From: a virus
IMG/VR virus record: IMGVR_UViG_3300033388_005341
Span: 1 to 42,661 of that record
Length of the DNA: 42,661 nucleotides
Strand: one strand, 5' to 3'
Part shown: piece after piece, positions 18,791 to 26,451 of the stretch
Numbering within the stretch: position 1 is the first letter of the stretch
Layout of the letters: each line of letters opens with the position of its first letter
Made by a program: the position numbers and the translations under genes
The notes under the pieces: model-generated
What the model was told of the DNA's origin: nothing
What the model saw: only the letters and a program-made list of their open reading frames with translations
Database searches by the model: none

Positions 18791-18945
18791 TGGAACAATC
18801 ACAACCCGCAGTACCGCTGGAAGAGTTAGCAATTGTATCTTTCAATAAAGATATTCAATTAGCCATATTGCAAAAACAATTAAAAGAAGCAAATCGACAA
18901 ATTCAAATTTTAGAGGCAAAATTAAAAGATACGAATAAAAACTAA
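18790..18945 (+). CDS. 51-residue coiled-coil protein, unknown
   Basis: It starts on the last base of the preceding stop (TAATG at 18788-18792). The protein is 51 residues, and its second half is a clear amphipathic helix (QLAILQKQLKEANRQIQILE), probably a coiled coil. A hairpin follows at once. Coupling and the hydrophobic heptads argue that it is a real gene. It may be a small fibre chaperone or spanin-like partner, but nothing proves this. Confidence 0.55.
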   Translation: MEQSQPAVPLEELAIVSFNKDIQLAILQKQLKEANRQIQILEAKLKDTNKN

Positions 18946-18946
18946 C

Positions 18947-18965
18947 TTGCAGGTGCAGCCTGCAA
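18947..18965 (+). terminator. Hairpin after small coiled-coil gene (weak terminator)
   Basis: TTGCAGG and CCTGCAA form a perfect seven-base stem around the five-base loop TGCAG, right after the stop codon at 18943-18945. The downstream bases are AATAATTG rather than a T-run, so termination would be weak. It may partly insulate the fibre gene from upstream transcripts or protect mRNA ends. Confidence 0.4.
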
Positions 18966-18987
18966 AATAATTGCAGAGGTAAAAAAA

Positions 18988-20742
18988 ATGGAATACTTTG
19001 CGGATAGAGTGGGAGAAACCACTACTACGACCGGAACAGGAACAATTTCGTTAGCTGGAGCAAAACCGGGATACAGAACATTTGTGGACGGGATAGGTAA
19101 CGGTAATGCCTGCAAATACCTTATTATTAATTCATCAGGCGATTGGGAAATCGGATCGGGAACGGTTACAGATGCCGCTACGGATACATTAAGTCGTGAT
19201 GCTACCCCTGACAGTTCAAGTAATGCTGGAGCACCGGTTGATTTTCCCACCGGGACTAAGAGTGTTTATTGTATTGTAAGCGCTTCTCAGCTTTCGGGGA
19301 ATATAGAAATTGGTGCACAAGCAACAGGAAATCGTGCTGCTTACATAGATTTTCATGGTGATGATACTTATACTGATTACGGTCTTAGGTTAATAAGAGA
19401 CGATACTGGGGCAAATGCTCCTTCAAAATTGATACATCGAGGAACAGGGAATTTACAATTGTACATACAAGAAGCCGGTGACATGGAGTTTTTTACAGAT
19501 TCATCTACAAGAGTAGTAATAGATAGTACTGGCAACGTCGGCATCGGGACGACGAGTCCAACACCAGCCTATCGATTAGATGTATATGGTAAAACACGAA
19601 TACATGGGAATCAATTAATAATTGAACAATCACAATCATCTTTAACTAATACACAGATACAGAGTACGGGCTTTTCGTGGGTTGGAATAGTTTTAGGATC
19701 CGGTAATGGTACAGATGAATACGGGAGTCTCTCTTTGGGAGGAACCTACCGTTCCTCTGGTTCACCGATGGGAAAATTAGGATTTCATTCTTTTAATACT
19801 GACAACAACTTGGCCGCTACTGTTGGGGCATTGATTTGTTCGCTTAGTGATAATTCAACACTTACTGATTATGGAATGCACTTAGCTTTTCACACGAGAG
19901 AAAGTGGTGGGTCTTTAGCGGAAAGGGTAAGAATTTTAAATAACGGCAACATCGGCATTAATACATCAACTCCTTCTGAAAAATTATGCGTACCTGGCAA
20001 CATGGTGGTCGGGAACGCTGCTGTAGGCACTTCAGGAACAAGAGTTCTCATGCTCACGAATGGCGCAGTCCCGACTTCAAGCCCGGCTAATGCGGTTCAG
20101 TTGTATGCGGAAGATGTGACAAGTTCCAGTGAATTGAAGGTCAGAGATGAGGCGGGGAACGTAACCACTCTTTCTCCCCATAATTTCAATTTGTTTACTC
20201 CCGATTCTTCGTATGAGCTTCCCTGGTCATATTACTCGAGAAACGAATATATCGGCAAGGAAATTAATATTGATATGTACGGAGCGATTAAAGCAATTGA
20301 AGAATTGGCGGGGAAGAAGTTCATTTACACGGTTGATATTCCCAAAAGAGATTGGAATATTGATCAAGAAAAAATTAAAAAAGATAAAGATCAACAAGCT
20401 CTAAAAGAAGCTCTTGAAGAAGAAATTGAAATTCCGCTGTCAGATGCTATGGAAACGGTGGAGGAAACAGAACGGATTGAAACGGGTAAAAAGACAGAGA
20501 TAGGCTATGAACTTGATCTTGAAGCGGGAGAGGTGAAAGAGGTGGAAAAAGAAATCCCGGTTTACGAAAATCAACCTACCGGGAAAATAAAGAAACAGTT
20601 AAAACCCGGAGTTAGATTTGATGAAGCAACCGGTAAATTTTTCAGGAAAAAGACTGAAGCAGACGTTACAATAACATCGTATATTGAAAAACAACCACCC
20701 CAATGGATTCAAGATAGAATCGGGGATGCTAAAACAAAATAG
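18988..20742 (+). CDS. Tail fibre / receptor-binding protein
   Basis: A 584-residue protein rich in Gly, Thr and Ser. The first 100 residues resemble fibre N termini (DRVGETTTTTGTGTISLAG; VTDAATDTLSRDATPDSS). The centre contains GNVGIGTTSP (about 184-193) and the related GNIGINTSTPSEKL (about 325), motifs common in beta-helical or trimeric fibres, where they stack as short repeats. The last 170 residues change character to charged helices (KIKKDKDQQALKEALEEE), possibly a trimer-forming or chaperone tail. It probably binds the host surface. Confidence 0.72.
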   Translation: MEYFADRVGETTTTTGTGTISLAGAKPGYRTFVDGIGNGNACKYLIINSSGDWEIGSGTVTDAATDTLSRDATPDSSSNAGAPVDFPTGTKSVYCIVSASQLSGNIEIGAQATGNRAAYIDFHGDDTYTDYGLRLIRDDTGANAPSKLIHRGTGNLQLYIQEAGDMEFFTDSSTRVVIDSTGNVGIGTTSPTPAYRLDVYGKTRIHGNQLIIEQSQSSLTNTQIQSTGFSWVGIVLGSGNGTDEYGSLSLGGTYRSSGSPMGKLGFHSFNTDNNLAATVGALICSLSDNSTLTDYGMHLAFHTRESGGSLAERVRILNNGNIGINTSTPSEKLCVPGNMVVGNAAVGTSGTRVLMLTNGAVPTSSPANAVQLYAEDVTSSSELKVRDEAGNVTTLSPHNFNLFTPDSSYELPWSYYSRNEYIGKEINIDMYGAIKAIEELAGKKFIYTVDIPKRDWNIDQEKIKKDKDQQALKEALEEEIEIPLSDAMETVEETERIETGKKTEIGYELDLEAGEVKEVEKEIPVYENQPTGKIKKQLKPGVRFDEATGKFFRKKTEADVTITSYIEKQPPQWIQDRIGDAKTK

Positions 20743-20787
20743 CAAAAACGACAACTGAAACCGGATTAACTGAAAAGGAAAATGTGC

Positions 20788-21030
20788 ATGGCTAATGGGA
20801 TAATATCCAAAGAAGATTTTGAAACGATTGGGGATACAAATATTAAATTAAATATTCTCTTTGGGACTATGATTGATATAAAAAATATTATGCACAATCA
20901 GGATAAAAAGATAAAAAAAATTGAGAATCGACCATTATATGACAAAGTCAGCTCATTTGCAGGGGGTGTCATAGGCGGAATTATTGCGATGCTGGGTAAA
21001 ATTTACTTTGATTTATATGACGGAGGATAG
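20788..21030 (+). CDS. Holin-like small membrane protein (XhlA type)
   Basis: Eighty residues starting at ATG 20788, eight bases from AAGGA. An in-frame ATG at 20782 is too close to that site. The N-terminal two thirds is a charged helix (IDIKNIMHNQDKKIKKIE). The C terminus is one membrane segment (FAGGVIGGIIAMLGKIYF). Coiled coil plus a single C-terminal membrane helix is the plan of XhlA-like lysis proteins. It lies four bases upstream of the endolysin candidate, which fits a holin role. Confidence 0.65.
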   Translation: MANGIISKEDFETIGDTNIKLNILFGTMIDIKNIMHNQDKKIKKIENRPLYDKVSSFAGGVIGGIIAMLGKIYFDLYDGG

Positions 21031-21034
21031 AAAA

Positions 21035-21481
21035 ATGACTCCGTTCAAACCTTATTACTTTGATCTCCATGAGTTCCTCCCAAAAGAAACTTATCAGGAA
21101 TTGTATCCTGTATATGGTGAGAAACTTTGGAGAATGTTTCCTTTTGAGTTGATCTGGACGGTAGATCAGCTTAGAATGAGATATGGTAAAGGATACGGAA
21201 ATGATTGGCATTGGCGGAAGAATGACCCGGAAGCTAATCAATACAGGGGTTGGCGGCCGATGGATTGTCCGGTGGGGGCAAAACTGTCTCAGCACAAATT
21301 TTACCGGGCTTTCGATTGGATGCCCGATAGAACGACAGCAGATGTTATCAGATGGGATTGTTTGCAATATCCATTTGACCCACCTTTTATGTATATTACT
21401 GAAATTGAAAAGAATGTTCCTTGGTTTCACTTTGCAATAGGGACACACGATAAACATCTGGGCGGGATTACGATAATATGA
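21035..21481 (+). CDS. Endolysin candidate, peptidase M15-like
   Basis: A 148-residue protein that starts at ATG 21035, eight bases from GGAGG. Reading frames continue upstream but without a better start. SQHKFYRAFDW (S85 to W95) matches the SxHxxxRAxD zinc site of M15 D,D/L,D-peptidases. A later EKNVPWFHFAIG contains the third ligand candidate H132 and catalytic Glu candidate E123 or E125. It would cut peptidoglycan cross-bridges at the end of infection. It has no signal peptide, so it depends on the upstream holin. The family is divergent. Confidence 0.68.
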   Translation: MTPFKPYYFDLHEFLPKETYQELYPVYGEKLWRMFPFELIWTVDQLRMRYGKGYGNDWHWRKNDPEANQYRGWRPMDCPVGAKLSQHKFYRAFDWMPDRTTADVIRWDCLQYPFDPPFMYITEIEKNVPWFHFAIGTHDKHLGGITII

Positions 21482-21885
21482 AACATGATAAAAAAGTATC
21501 TTTTCTAACAGAACTGGATGCCGTGCTTATAGATAATGATGTAGTGTGGGAACTTAGGGAACCACTGGCATATTACAGCAAAATAATAAACCAAATTATT
21601 ATCATCCCTGCCGGTTTTCAAACAGATTTTTCCAGCGTTCCCAGAATCCCGATTATTTATTTTTTCTATGGAAATCGAGCACACAGAGAAGGGGTTTTAC
21701 ATGATTATCTTTATCGTATTGACAGCAAGCCAATAGTAACAGAGCATGTAGCAAATATTATTTATCTTGAAGCTATGAAAAGCCGGAGCAAATCATGGTT
21801 TATTCGTTATAGCATGTATCTAGGGGTATGTATCGGCGGTTTTACCGCTTATCATAAAAGGTTAGTTAATGCGAAACTTATTTAA
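21478..21885 (+). CDS. DUF1353 family protein
   Basis: A 135-residue protein overlapping the endolysin candidate by four bases (ATGA). It carries the DUF1353 hallmarks: IIPAGFQTDFSSVPR (about 42-56) followed by AHREGVLHDYLY (about 68-79). DUF1353 proteins are common near phage lysis genes. Their function is not established, and a role in peptidoglycan or lysis is inferred from context. Hydrophobic residues near the C terminus (YLGVCIGGFTAY) could be a membrane contact. Confidence 0.8.
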   Translation: MKHDKKVSFLTELDAVLIDNDVVWELREPLAYYSKIINQIIIIPAGFQTDFSSVPRIPIIYFFYGNRAHREGVLHDYLYRIDSKPIVTEHVANIIYLEAMKSRSKSWFIRYSMYLGVCIGGFTAYHKRLVNAKLI

Positions 21886-21903
21886 TTAAAAGGAGATTAA
21901 ATT

Positions 21904-22038
21904 ATGGCAACAAGAAATAATCGTGGCAATTCCGGACGTGGGGGAAGAGGAACTTGTGGTGGAACTCGCAGACGGGATGGAAGTGGTAGAGGAGTTGGTA
22001 ACCGGGGAACATCAAGACAAGGGACAAAGAAAAAATAA
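21904..22038 (+). CDS. 44-residue Gly/Arg-rich basic peptide
   Basis: AAAAGGAGA lies upstream of ATG 21904, and the frame ends at TAA 22036. The peptide is almost entirely Gly, Arg, Asn, Ser and Thr, with one Cys and a KKK tail. RGG-like repeats (GRGGRGTCGG, GSGRGVGNRG) suggest a disordered nucleic-acid- or polyanion-binding peptide. It ends the lysis cluster. A strong ribosome-binding site and clean stop argue for a real gene, but low complexity makes homology tests hard. Confidence 0.6.
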   Translation: MATRNNRGNSGRGGRGTCGGTRRRDGSGRGVGNRGTSRQGTKKK

Positions 22039-22091
22039 TCGAGTCAGCTACTCCAATTTCAAGCAAGGCGTGATGGAAAATAGTTAAATGA

Positions 22092-22116
22092 TGTATGTTG
22101 CTACTAACAACATACA
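22092..22116 (+). repeat. Junction hairpin with perfect 9-bp stem
   Basis: TGTATGTTG and CAACATACA pair perfectly around the loop CTACTAA. It lies between the lysis cluster and the glycosyltransferase cargo. The GTTG...CAACA core relates it to the other junction hairpins. No T-run follows directly, though TTTTTTT occurs about 40 bases later. It may mark the end of the late transcript. Confidence 0.55.
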
Positions 22117-22221
22117 CCAGTAAAAATTTTACCGCGCATCAATGAAAAACCACTTTTTTTGCATTATATATTTTAAATGAGGAAGTTTTTATTAAATTAA
22201 ATTTACACGAGGAAACTTTAC

Positions 22222-23352
22222 ATGTATATATTTATTTACTCTCATAGTATCTGGGCTCCAAGCGGCTACGGACAACAAACTGCTCAACTTGCAACACACC
22301 TAGTAAATGCCGGTCATAAAGTATCGATAGTCGCAATAGATTATCATTCAACGCCGCTTAATTTTAATGATATAAAAGAATTTCCAACGCGACCTGATGT
22401 AATAAACTCGTATCAAGATCTATATTTCTGGGTTGGCGAAGAAAAACCCGACATAGTTATACAATTATTCGACGCTTGGGTAATAGGTAAACCGTGGATA
22501 GATAAAAATAGTGTGCCAATATACACGTTCAATCCAGTTGATTGCTCCGATCTTCCACGAAATTTTATAGCATCATGTAAAAACTCTTCGCTTCATATTG
22601 CTATGAGTCCCAATGCTCATAAATTGTTTAAAACACATTCACTAAAGCCTAATACCTATATCCCACATTCTATCGATACCACATTTTTTAAGCCGATGAA
22701 TAAAAACAAAGCAAAGCAAAGATTCAATTTTCCTGCTGGTAGTTTTATTTTTGGCATAGTAGGGACGAATTTAACTGCTAGAAAAAATCTTCCGGGGCAA
22801 CTTCTCGCTTTCTCTCATTTCTTGCAAATAACTAAAGCTAAAAATTGCTTCTTATATTTACATACAGCAATATATGAAGAAATTGCATCTTCTTTTGATA
22901 TTCAATATTTGATTGAGACTTTAAATATAAAAGATAATATAATAATACCGAGACCTCAACAATATCTACTTAATAACATTGCAAATAATAAAATGCTTGA
23001 TATATATAATTCAATAGATGTTTTAATGAATTGCTCCTACGGAGAAGGATTCGGCATACCTATTATAGAAGCGCAATCTTGTGGAAAACCGGTCATAGCT
23101 ACAAATTGTTCTGCTATGCCATATACTTGTGGTAAAGGCGGAATTTTAATAAAAAAGATACAACCCTATTGTGATAGTGGCCATATGGGATGGTGGGGTA
23201 TCCCCGATGTAGGCGAAATCGTGGAAGCTATGATTATGCTCTATGAAGATAAAGAGCTAAGAAAAGACCTTTCACATAAAGCTATAGAAAATGCTAAAAA
23301 ATATGACTGGAAAATTTGGATTCCAAAATGGCTTAAGATTCTCGAAGCCTAA
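22222..23352 (+). CDS. Glycosyltransferase family 4-like (GT-B fold)
   Basis: A 376-residue retaining glycosyltransferase of GT-B type. The N-terminal Rossmann half begins with SIWAPSGYGQQTAQLATHL, the Gly-rich loop where acceptors bind, and GHKVSIVAID. The C-terminal half starts near 172 (FIFGIVGTNLTARKN) and holds the E-x7-E donor site (E275, E283 in GEGFGIPIIEAQSCG), which binds a nucleotide sugar. It transfers sugar to an unknown acceptor: glycan, protein or modified DNA. It is paralogous to the gene at 24190. It opens the cargo island after a 183-base gap. Confidence 0.85.
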   Translation: MYIFIYSHSIWAPSGYGQQTAQLATHLVNAGHKVSIVAIDYHSTPLNFNDIKEFPTRPDVINSYQDLYFWVGEEKPDIVIQLFDAWVIGKPWIDKNSVPIYTFNPVDCSDLPRNFIASCKNSSLHIAMSPNAHKLFKTHSLKPNTYIPHSIDTTFFKPMNKNKAKQRFNFPAGSFIFGIVGTNLTARKNLPGQLLAFSHFLQITKAKNCFLYLHTAIYEEIASSFDIQYLIETLNIKDNIIIPRPQQYLLNNIANNKMLDIYNSIDVLMNCSYGEGFGIPIIEAQSCGKPVIATNCSAMPYTCGKGGILIKKIQPYCDSGHMGWWGIPDVGEIVEAMIMLYEDKELRKDLSHKAIENAKKYDWKIWIPKWLKILEA

Positions 23353-23575
23353 AATATGTGCATGCGGAGCTACTTTTTACGGGCCTAGTAAAGAGTGCGA
23401 TGAATGTTACTTTAAACAGAACTATTTAAAAGTTGGTAAATGTATAATTGAAAACGCGCCCGGAAGATGTGAGGAAACTGATCTTACTTGCGAACATTAT
23501 AATGAATGTTTAGATGCCGCAAACAAAAATAATTGGATTGGATGGAGAAAGGTAAAAAATGGCAATCAAACTTAA
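23291..23575 (+). CDS. Cys-rich zinc-ribbon-like small protein
   Basis: The frame yields up to 94 residues, but the start is uncertain because the first ~20 codons overlap the glycosyltransferase gene and lack a ribosome-binding site. ATG 23303 is another option. The body has Cys pairs (CACG, CDEC) and a second cluster (GRCEETDLTCEHYNEC), so two metal sites are likely. It may bind zinc or an Fe-S cluster. Function unknown. Confidence 0.5.
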   Translation: MLKNMTGKFGFQNGLRFSKPKICACGATFYGPSKECDECYFKQNYLKVGKCIIENAPGRCEETDLTCEHYNECLDAANKNNWIGWRKVKNGNQT

Positions 23576-23768
23576 TATAATTTGTACAGCAGCTAAAACT
23601 TGTGCTCAAGGTGATCGTTGTCTTATAGTTAATCCAATCAAAGTTTTAGACCCTAAAGATGCCGGTGGAGATTTTTGCCCGGTTTTAAAAACTAGATTAA
23701 TAAGGCGCGATCTACAAATAAGATGTTTTTCATACACAGAAAAGAGAGGAACCTATAATGAAAGATGA
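23559..23768 (+). CDS. Cys-containing small protein, unknown
   Basis: A 69-residue protein starting inside the previous gene's end with AAAGG before the ATG. Four to five Cys are spaced CTAAKTC, DRC, FCP and RCF. Both this and the preceding gene look like short metal-binding accessory proteins of the glycosyltransferase cluster. No family recognised. Basic C terminus. Confidence 0.5.
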   Translation: MAIKLNIICTAAKTCAQGDRCLIVNPIKVLDPKDAGGDFCPVLKTRLIRRDLQIRCFSYTEKRGTYNER

Positions 23769-23982
23769 AAAAGAGAAGACTAAATTTCCGAAAGAAAAAA
23801 TAATAACTAGAAAAGAAATGTTCCGTTGTAAAAAATGTAATCAATTTAAACCTTTAAAAGAAATAAGTTATCTCGAAGTGACTCAAAGAAATCGGCCATT
23901 TGCTTTTGAACATATCATTTTTAACTCAAAAGCAAGTGTAGCTATTTGCCAAAAATGTCGTGAAAGTTTAAGACGAGGATAA
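23758..23982 (+). CDS. Zinc-ribbon protein, two CxxC pairs
   Basis: A 74-residue basic protein with GAGAGGA upstream. One CKKC pair (about 24-27) and one CQKC pair (about 66-69) make a classic zinc ribbon with a 40-residue insert. A DNA- or RNA-binding role is plausible. It starts within the last codons of the upstream gene, so the two are probably co-translated. Confidence 0.6.
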   Translation: MKDEKEKTKFPKEKIITRKEMFRCKKCNQFKPLKEISYLEVTQRNRPFAFEHIIFNSKASVAICQKCRESLRRG

Positions 23983-23986
23983 GAAA

Positions 23987-24199
23987 ATGAGTGGAAAAAT
24001 ATCTGAAATTATCGCAAATAACACGAAACAAACAACAATAAAGATAACAAAGGAAATGCACCAGAAGCTTAAAATGTTAGCTTACGCTAAAGATTTAAAG
24101 ATTTACGAGCTTATGTTTAAAGCTCTCGATGTGTATATCAAAGAGAATGAAAAAATCTTGAAAACCTTTTTATCAGGTGAAAATGAAGAATGCGAATAA
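23987..24199 (+). CDS. Ribbon-helix-helix-like regulator
   Basis: A 70-residue protein. A strand (QTTIKIT) is followed by two helices (KEMHQKLKMLAYAKDLKIYELMFKAL, split here at AYAKDLK), the plan of ribbon-helix-helix DNA-binding proteins. Acidic residues end the chain. Such proteins bind palindromic operators as dimers. A candidate target is the palindrome at 25353-25369, about 1.1 kb downstream, which is speculation. Overlaps the next gene by ten bases. Confidence 0.55.
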   Translation: MSGKISEIIANNTKQTTIKITKEMHQKLKMLAYAKDLKIYELMFKALDVYIKENEKILKTFLSGENEECE

Positions 24200-25305
24200 T
24201 AATATACTCACACCCGACATATGCTCAGACAGGCTTTGGTAAAGTTGTTAAAAATCTCGCCTCTCATCTATCGAAAAATCATGATGTCTTTATTGCTCCT
24301 ATTGTAGGGCATGGTGGTAGCGCCACATTTGCTGACGGCTATCAACTTCTATCTATTCCGGGGCAACTTGACTTTACGCCTAGATGGATAGCAAAATGGG
24401 CGAAGGATCTAAAAGCTGATCTTATCATACAACACTTTGATATATGGATGCTTAAAGCTGGTTGGATACTAGATATGCCATGCCCCGTTATTACTTATTC
24501 TCCGGTTGATTGCTACCCTTTACCGAATAATTTTGTAGAGGCAGTTCAAGGGGCTAAGATAAATGTTGCCATGAGTAACCATGCAGAAATGTGTTTTATG
24601 GAAGAAGATTTGCCTTCTATTTATATCCCACACGGAGTCAATCTTGATCTTTACAGTTTTAAAAAAGATGCAAGAGAAAAAATCGGAATGCCACAAGATT
24701 CCTTCATAATTGGAATGGTGGTTACAAATGGAAGCACTAGAAAAAACATCGGGGGTCAAATCGAAGCTTTCGCGGACTTCATAAAAACATCGAACATCGA
24801 TGCTTATCTTTATATACATACGCAAAGCCTTCAAACTACTCCAGAATCATTTGACATAAATGTTCTTGTTGAGAAGCTTAATATAGTAGGGAAAGTAATT
24901 CTACCTGACCCAGATACTTATGCTATCGGCTTCGCAGAAGATATAATGCCTTACATATACAGCAGTTTTGATGTTCTTCTTCAATGCACTTTAGGCGAAG
25001 GTTTCGGGCTTCCTATCATTGAAGCCCAATCATGTGGCGTCCCTGTTATAGGCACTAATTGCTCAGCTATTCCAGATATTATCGGAGAAGGTGGAGATAT
25101 TATTTTCAACGGCACTTCTCTTATGTTACCTTATTCTTTATCAAATTTTAGAGTACCAGATAACATAGAAATAAGTAATACCCTTTTAACTTACACGAAT
25201 AAGAAATATCTAAGCAGAAAGAAAAAAGCAGCTTTAGAAAATGCCCAAAAATACTCTTGGGAATTAGTATTTTCTAAATGGGATGAGCTTTTAGCTTCGT
25301 TGTAA
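24190..25305 (+). CDS. Glycosyltransferase family 4-like (GT-B fold), paralogue
   Basis: A 371-residue enzyme clearly paralogous to the one at 22222: same opening (YSHPTYAQTGFGKVVKNLASHL), same SPVDCYPLPNNF acceptor-side block, same E-x7-E donor motif (E270, E278 in GEGFGLPIIEAQSCGVP). The two probably add successive sugars or use different donors. The start at 24190 overlaps the regulator gene by ten bases. It ends a transcription block, as a 188-base gap follows. Confidence 0.85.
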   Translation: MRIIIYSHPTYAQTGFGKVVKNLASHLSKNHDVFIAPIVGHGGSATFADGYQLLSIPGQLDFTPRWIAKWAKDLKADLIIQHFDIWMLKAGWILDMPCPVITYSPVDCYPLPNNFVEAVQGAKINVAMSNHAEMCFMEEDLPSIYIPHGVNLDLYSFKKDAREKIGMPQDSFIIGMVVTNGSTRKNIGGQIEAFADFIKTSNIDAYLYIHTQSLQTTPESFDINVLVEKLNIVGKVILPDPDTYAIGFAEDIMPYIYSSFDVLLQCTLGEGFGLPIIEAQSCGVPVIGTNCSAIPDIIGEGGDIIFNGTSLMLPYSLSNFRVPDNIEISNTLLTYTNKKYLSRKKKAALENAQKYSWELVFSKWDELLASL

Positions 25306-25352
25306 ACGGCGATTTTAAGGGCGATAATTTTTGGTAATATATGGGTATTATA

Positions 25353-25369
25353 TAAACGATAATCGTTTA
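25353..25369. promoter_or_regulatory. Perfect palindrome TAAACGATAATCGTTTA, operator candidate
   Basis: TAAACGAT and ATCGTTTA flank a single A, a perfect eight-base half-site palindrome in the 188-base gap between two cargo genes. The size fits a dimeric repressor site, for example for the ribbon-helix-helix protein at 23987. The gap also contains ATATGGGTATTATATAA just before it, which could hold a -10 box. No ORF of note is in the gap. Confidence 0.45.
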
Positions 25370-25493
25370 AAAATAAACGAATGGTTTGTCCCCCCGACGA
25401 AATTTTAAATAATATAAGGGTAAAAATACCAAACAAAATGTCATAGGCAAGAACATAAAAACCCCCAAACATTAAATCAATTAAAGGTGCTAA

Positions 25494-25688
25494 GTGGAAA
25501 AACTTGTTCGACAGCTAACTTGTGATTATTGCAAAAGGAAAGAAAATGTATCAGCTATAGGTGTTTTAACTGGTCTTTTAGATTGGAGAAAAATCAAACC
25601 TAGCGGCATGACTTTACATTTTTGTTCAAATAGATGTGAGAGAAAATATCTAGAAAAATGTACTAACACTGATCTTAAAAGGAGATAA
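25494..25688 (+). CDS. Small zinc-finger protein
   Basis: Sixty-four residues from a GTG start, with AAAGG weakly upstream. CDYC (about 10-13) and CSNRCERK (about 44-51) form a four-Cys zinc site of the type seen in MYM/TRASH-like fingers. It is placed just before the first radical-SAM gene and may be an accessory or regulatory factor. Function unknown. Confidence 0.5.
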   Translation: MEKLVRQLTCDYCKRKENVSAIGVLTGLLDWRKIKPSGMTLHFCSNRCERKYLEKCTNTDLKRR

Positions 25689-25690
25689 GA

Positions 25691-26434
25691 ATGGGCTATA
25701 TTGAAAATCCTAAAACTAAAGGTTCAGGTATTTTTTGTGTCATTCCGCAAAAAGAAAAATGCCCGGCTGGTTGTAAAGATTGCTTCTTTCAATCAGGCAG
25801 AAGCTATCTTGAACCTCTAGAGGAGAATCTACCGAATATCCCTGAAGTCAAAGAAGGCGTGGTTTATAGGATAAATGATGGCAACGATTCGTCAATTGAT
25901 ATAGATGATGTGCTAGAGGTTTCCGCAAAATACCCAATGAAATTTTATAACACCAGCTTTTTGACTGTGATAGATAGCTTCGATGCACCAGTCGTTTTGA
26001 CTATAAATCCTGATGAGATGACAGATAAGAGTTTTCATAAATGCGAAAGCAATAATTTGATGTTTGTTAGATTCAGATGCAACACTTGGAATTTTCGCTC
26101 TCTCGGAACTAGAGCTATTATGTGGTATGTTGAGAGAGAAGTTCCGGTAGTTTTAACTTTTATGGCTTATCATTCGAGAGATAATATTCCTGAAATGCAT
26201 CGAGAGAAGTACATCAGAGCTAAGAGAACTATTAATGATTATTGGGTTATTAGGAATAGAGAATGGAAGTTGATAATGGATAATTGCAGAGCTATGAGCT
26301 TTGGGAAATACATTTATAGCTGTGGGACTAGCGATGTGCATGAATGTAAGTTTTGCGGGAATTGCTTGCAGCACTATTTTAGAAAAATAACTGAGATGAA
26401 AAATAACAGCCAAATCAATCATGATAAAGAGTAA
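25691..26434 (+). CDS. Radical-SAM-like enzyme with C-terminal Cys cluster
   Basis: A 247-residue protein. Residues 24-31 are CPAGCKDC, the CxxxCxxC motif that binds the [4Fe-4S] cluster in radical-SAM enzymes, followed by the usual aromatic (F32). A barrel-like middle alternates strands and helices (VVLTINPDEM; PVVLTFMAYHSRDN). A C-terminal group of Cys (CGTSDVHECKFCGNC) could hold a second cluster as in SPASM/Twitch proteins. The substrate is unknown. Its stop codon lies inside a junction hairpin. Shorter than most radical-SAM proteins. Confidence 0.68.
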   Translation: MGYIENPKTKGSGIFCVIPQKEKCPAGCKDCFFQSGRSYLEPLEENLPNIPEVKEGVVYRINDGNDSSIDIDDVLEVSAKYPMKFYNTSFLTVIDSFDAPVVLTINPDEMTDKSFHKCESNNLMFVRFRCNTWNFRSLGTRAIMWYVEREVPVVLTFMAYHSRDNIPEMHREKYIRAKRTINDYWVIRNREWKLIMDNCRAMSFGKYIYSCGTSDVHECKFCGNCLQHYFRKITEMKNNSQINHDKE

Positions 26435-26451
26435 ATTGTTAGGAACAACAT
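26431..26451 (+). repeat. Junction hairpin covering stop and next start
   Basis: GTAAATTGTTAGGAACAACAT has a TTGTT/AACAA stem with loop AGG. Its TAA is the stop of the radical-SAM gene and its terminal ATG (26450) starts the next small gene. The AGGA in the loop is that gene's only Shine-Dalgarno candidate, so the fold could control its translation. Same family as 1697, 36987, 37093 and 42279. Confidence 0.6.

Noticed and set aside
20981-21457. Minus-strand open frame of 158 codons opposite the endolysin candidate
   Set aside because: It is antisense to a well-supported coding frame and has no promoter or ribosome-binding site.
22039-22221. A small gene in the gap before the first glycosyltransferase
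   Set aside because: Only very short frames without ribosome-binding sites. The gap is explained by the hairpin at 22092 and an AT-rich leader.
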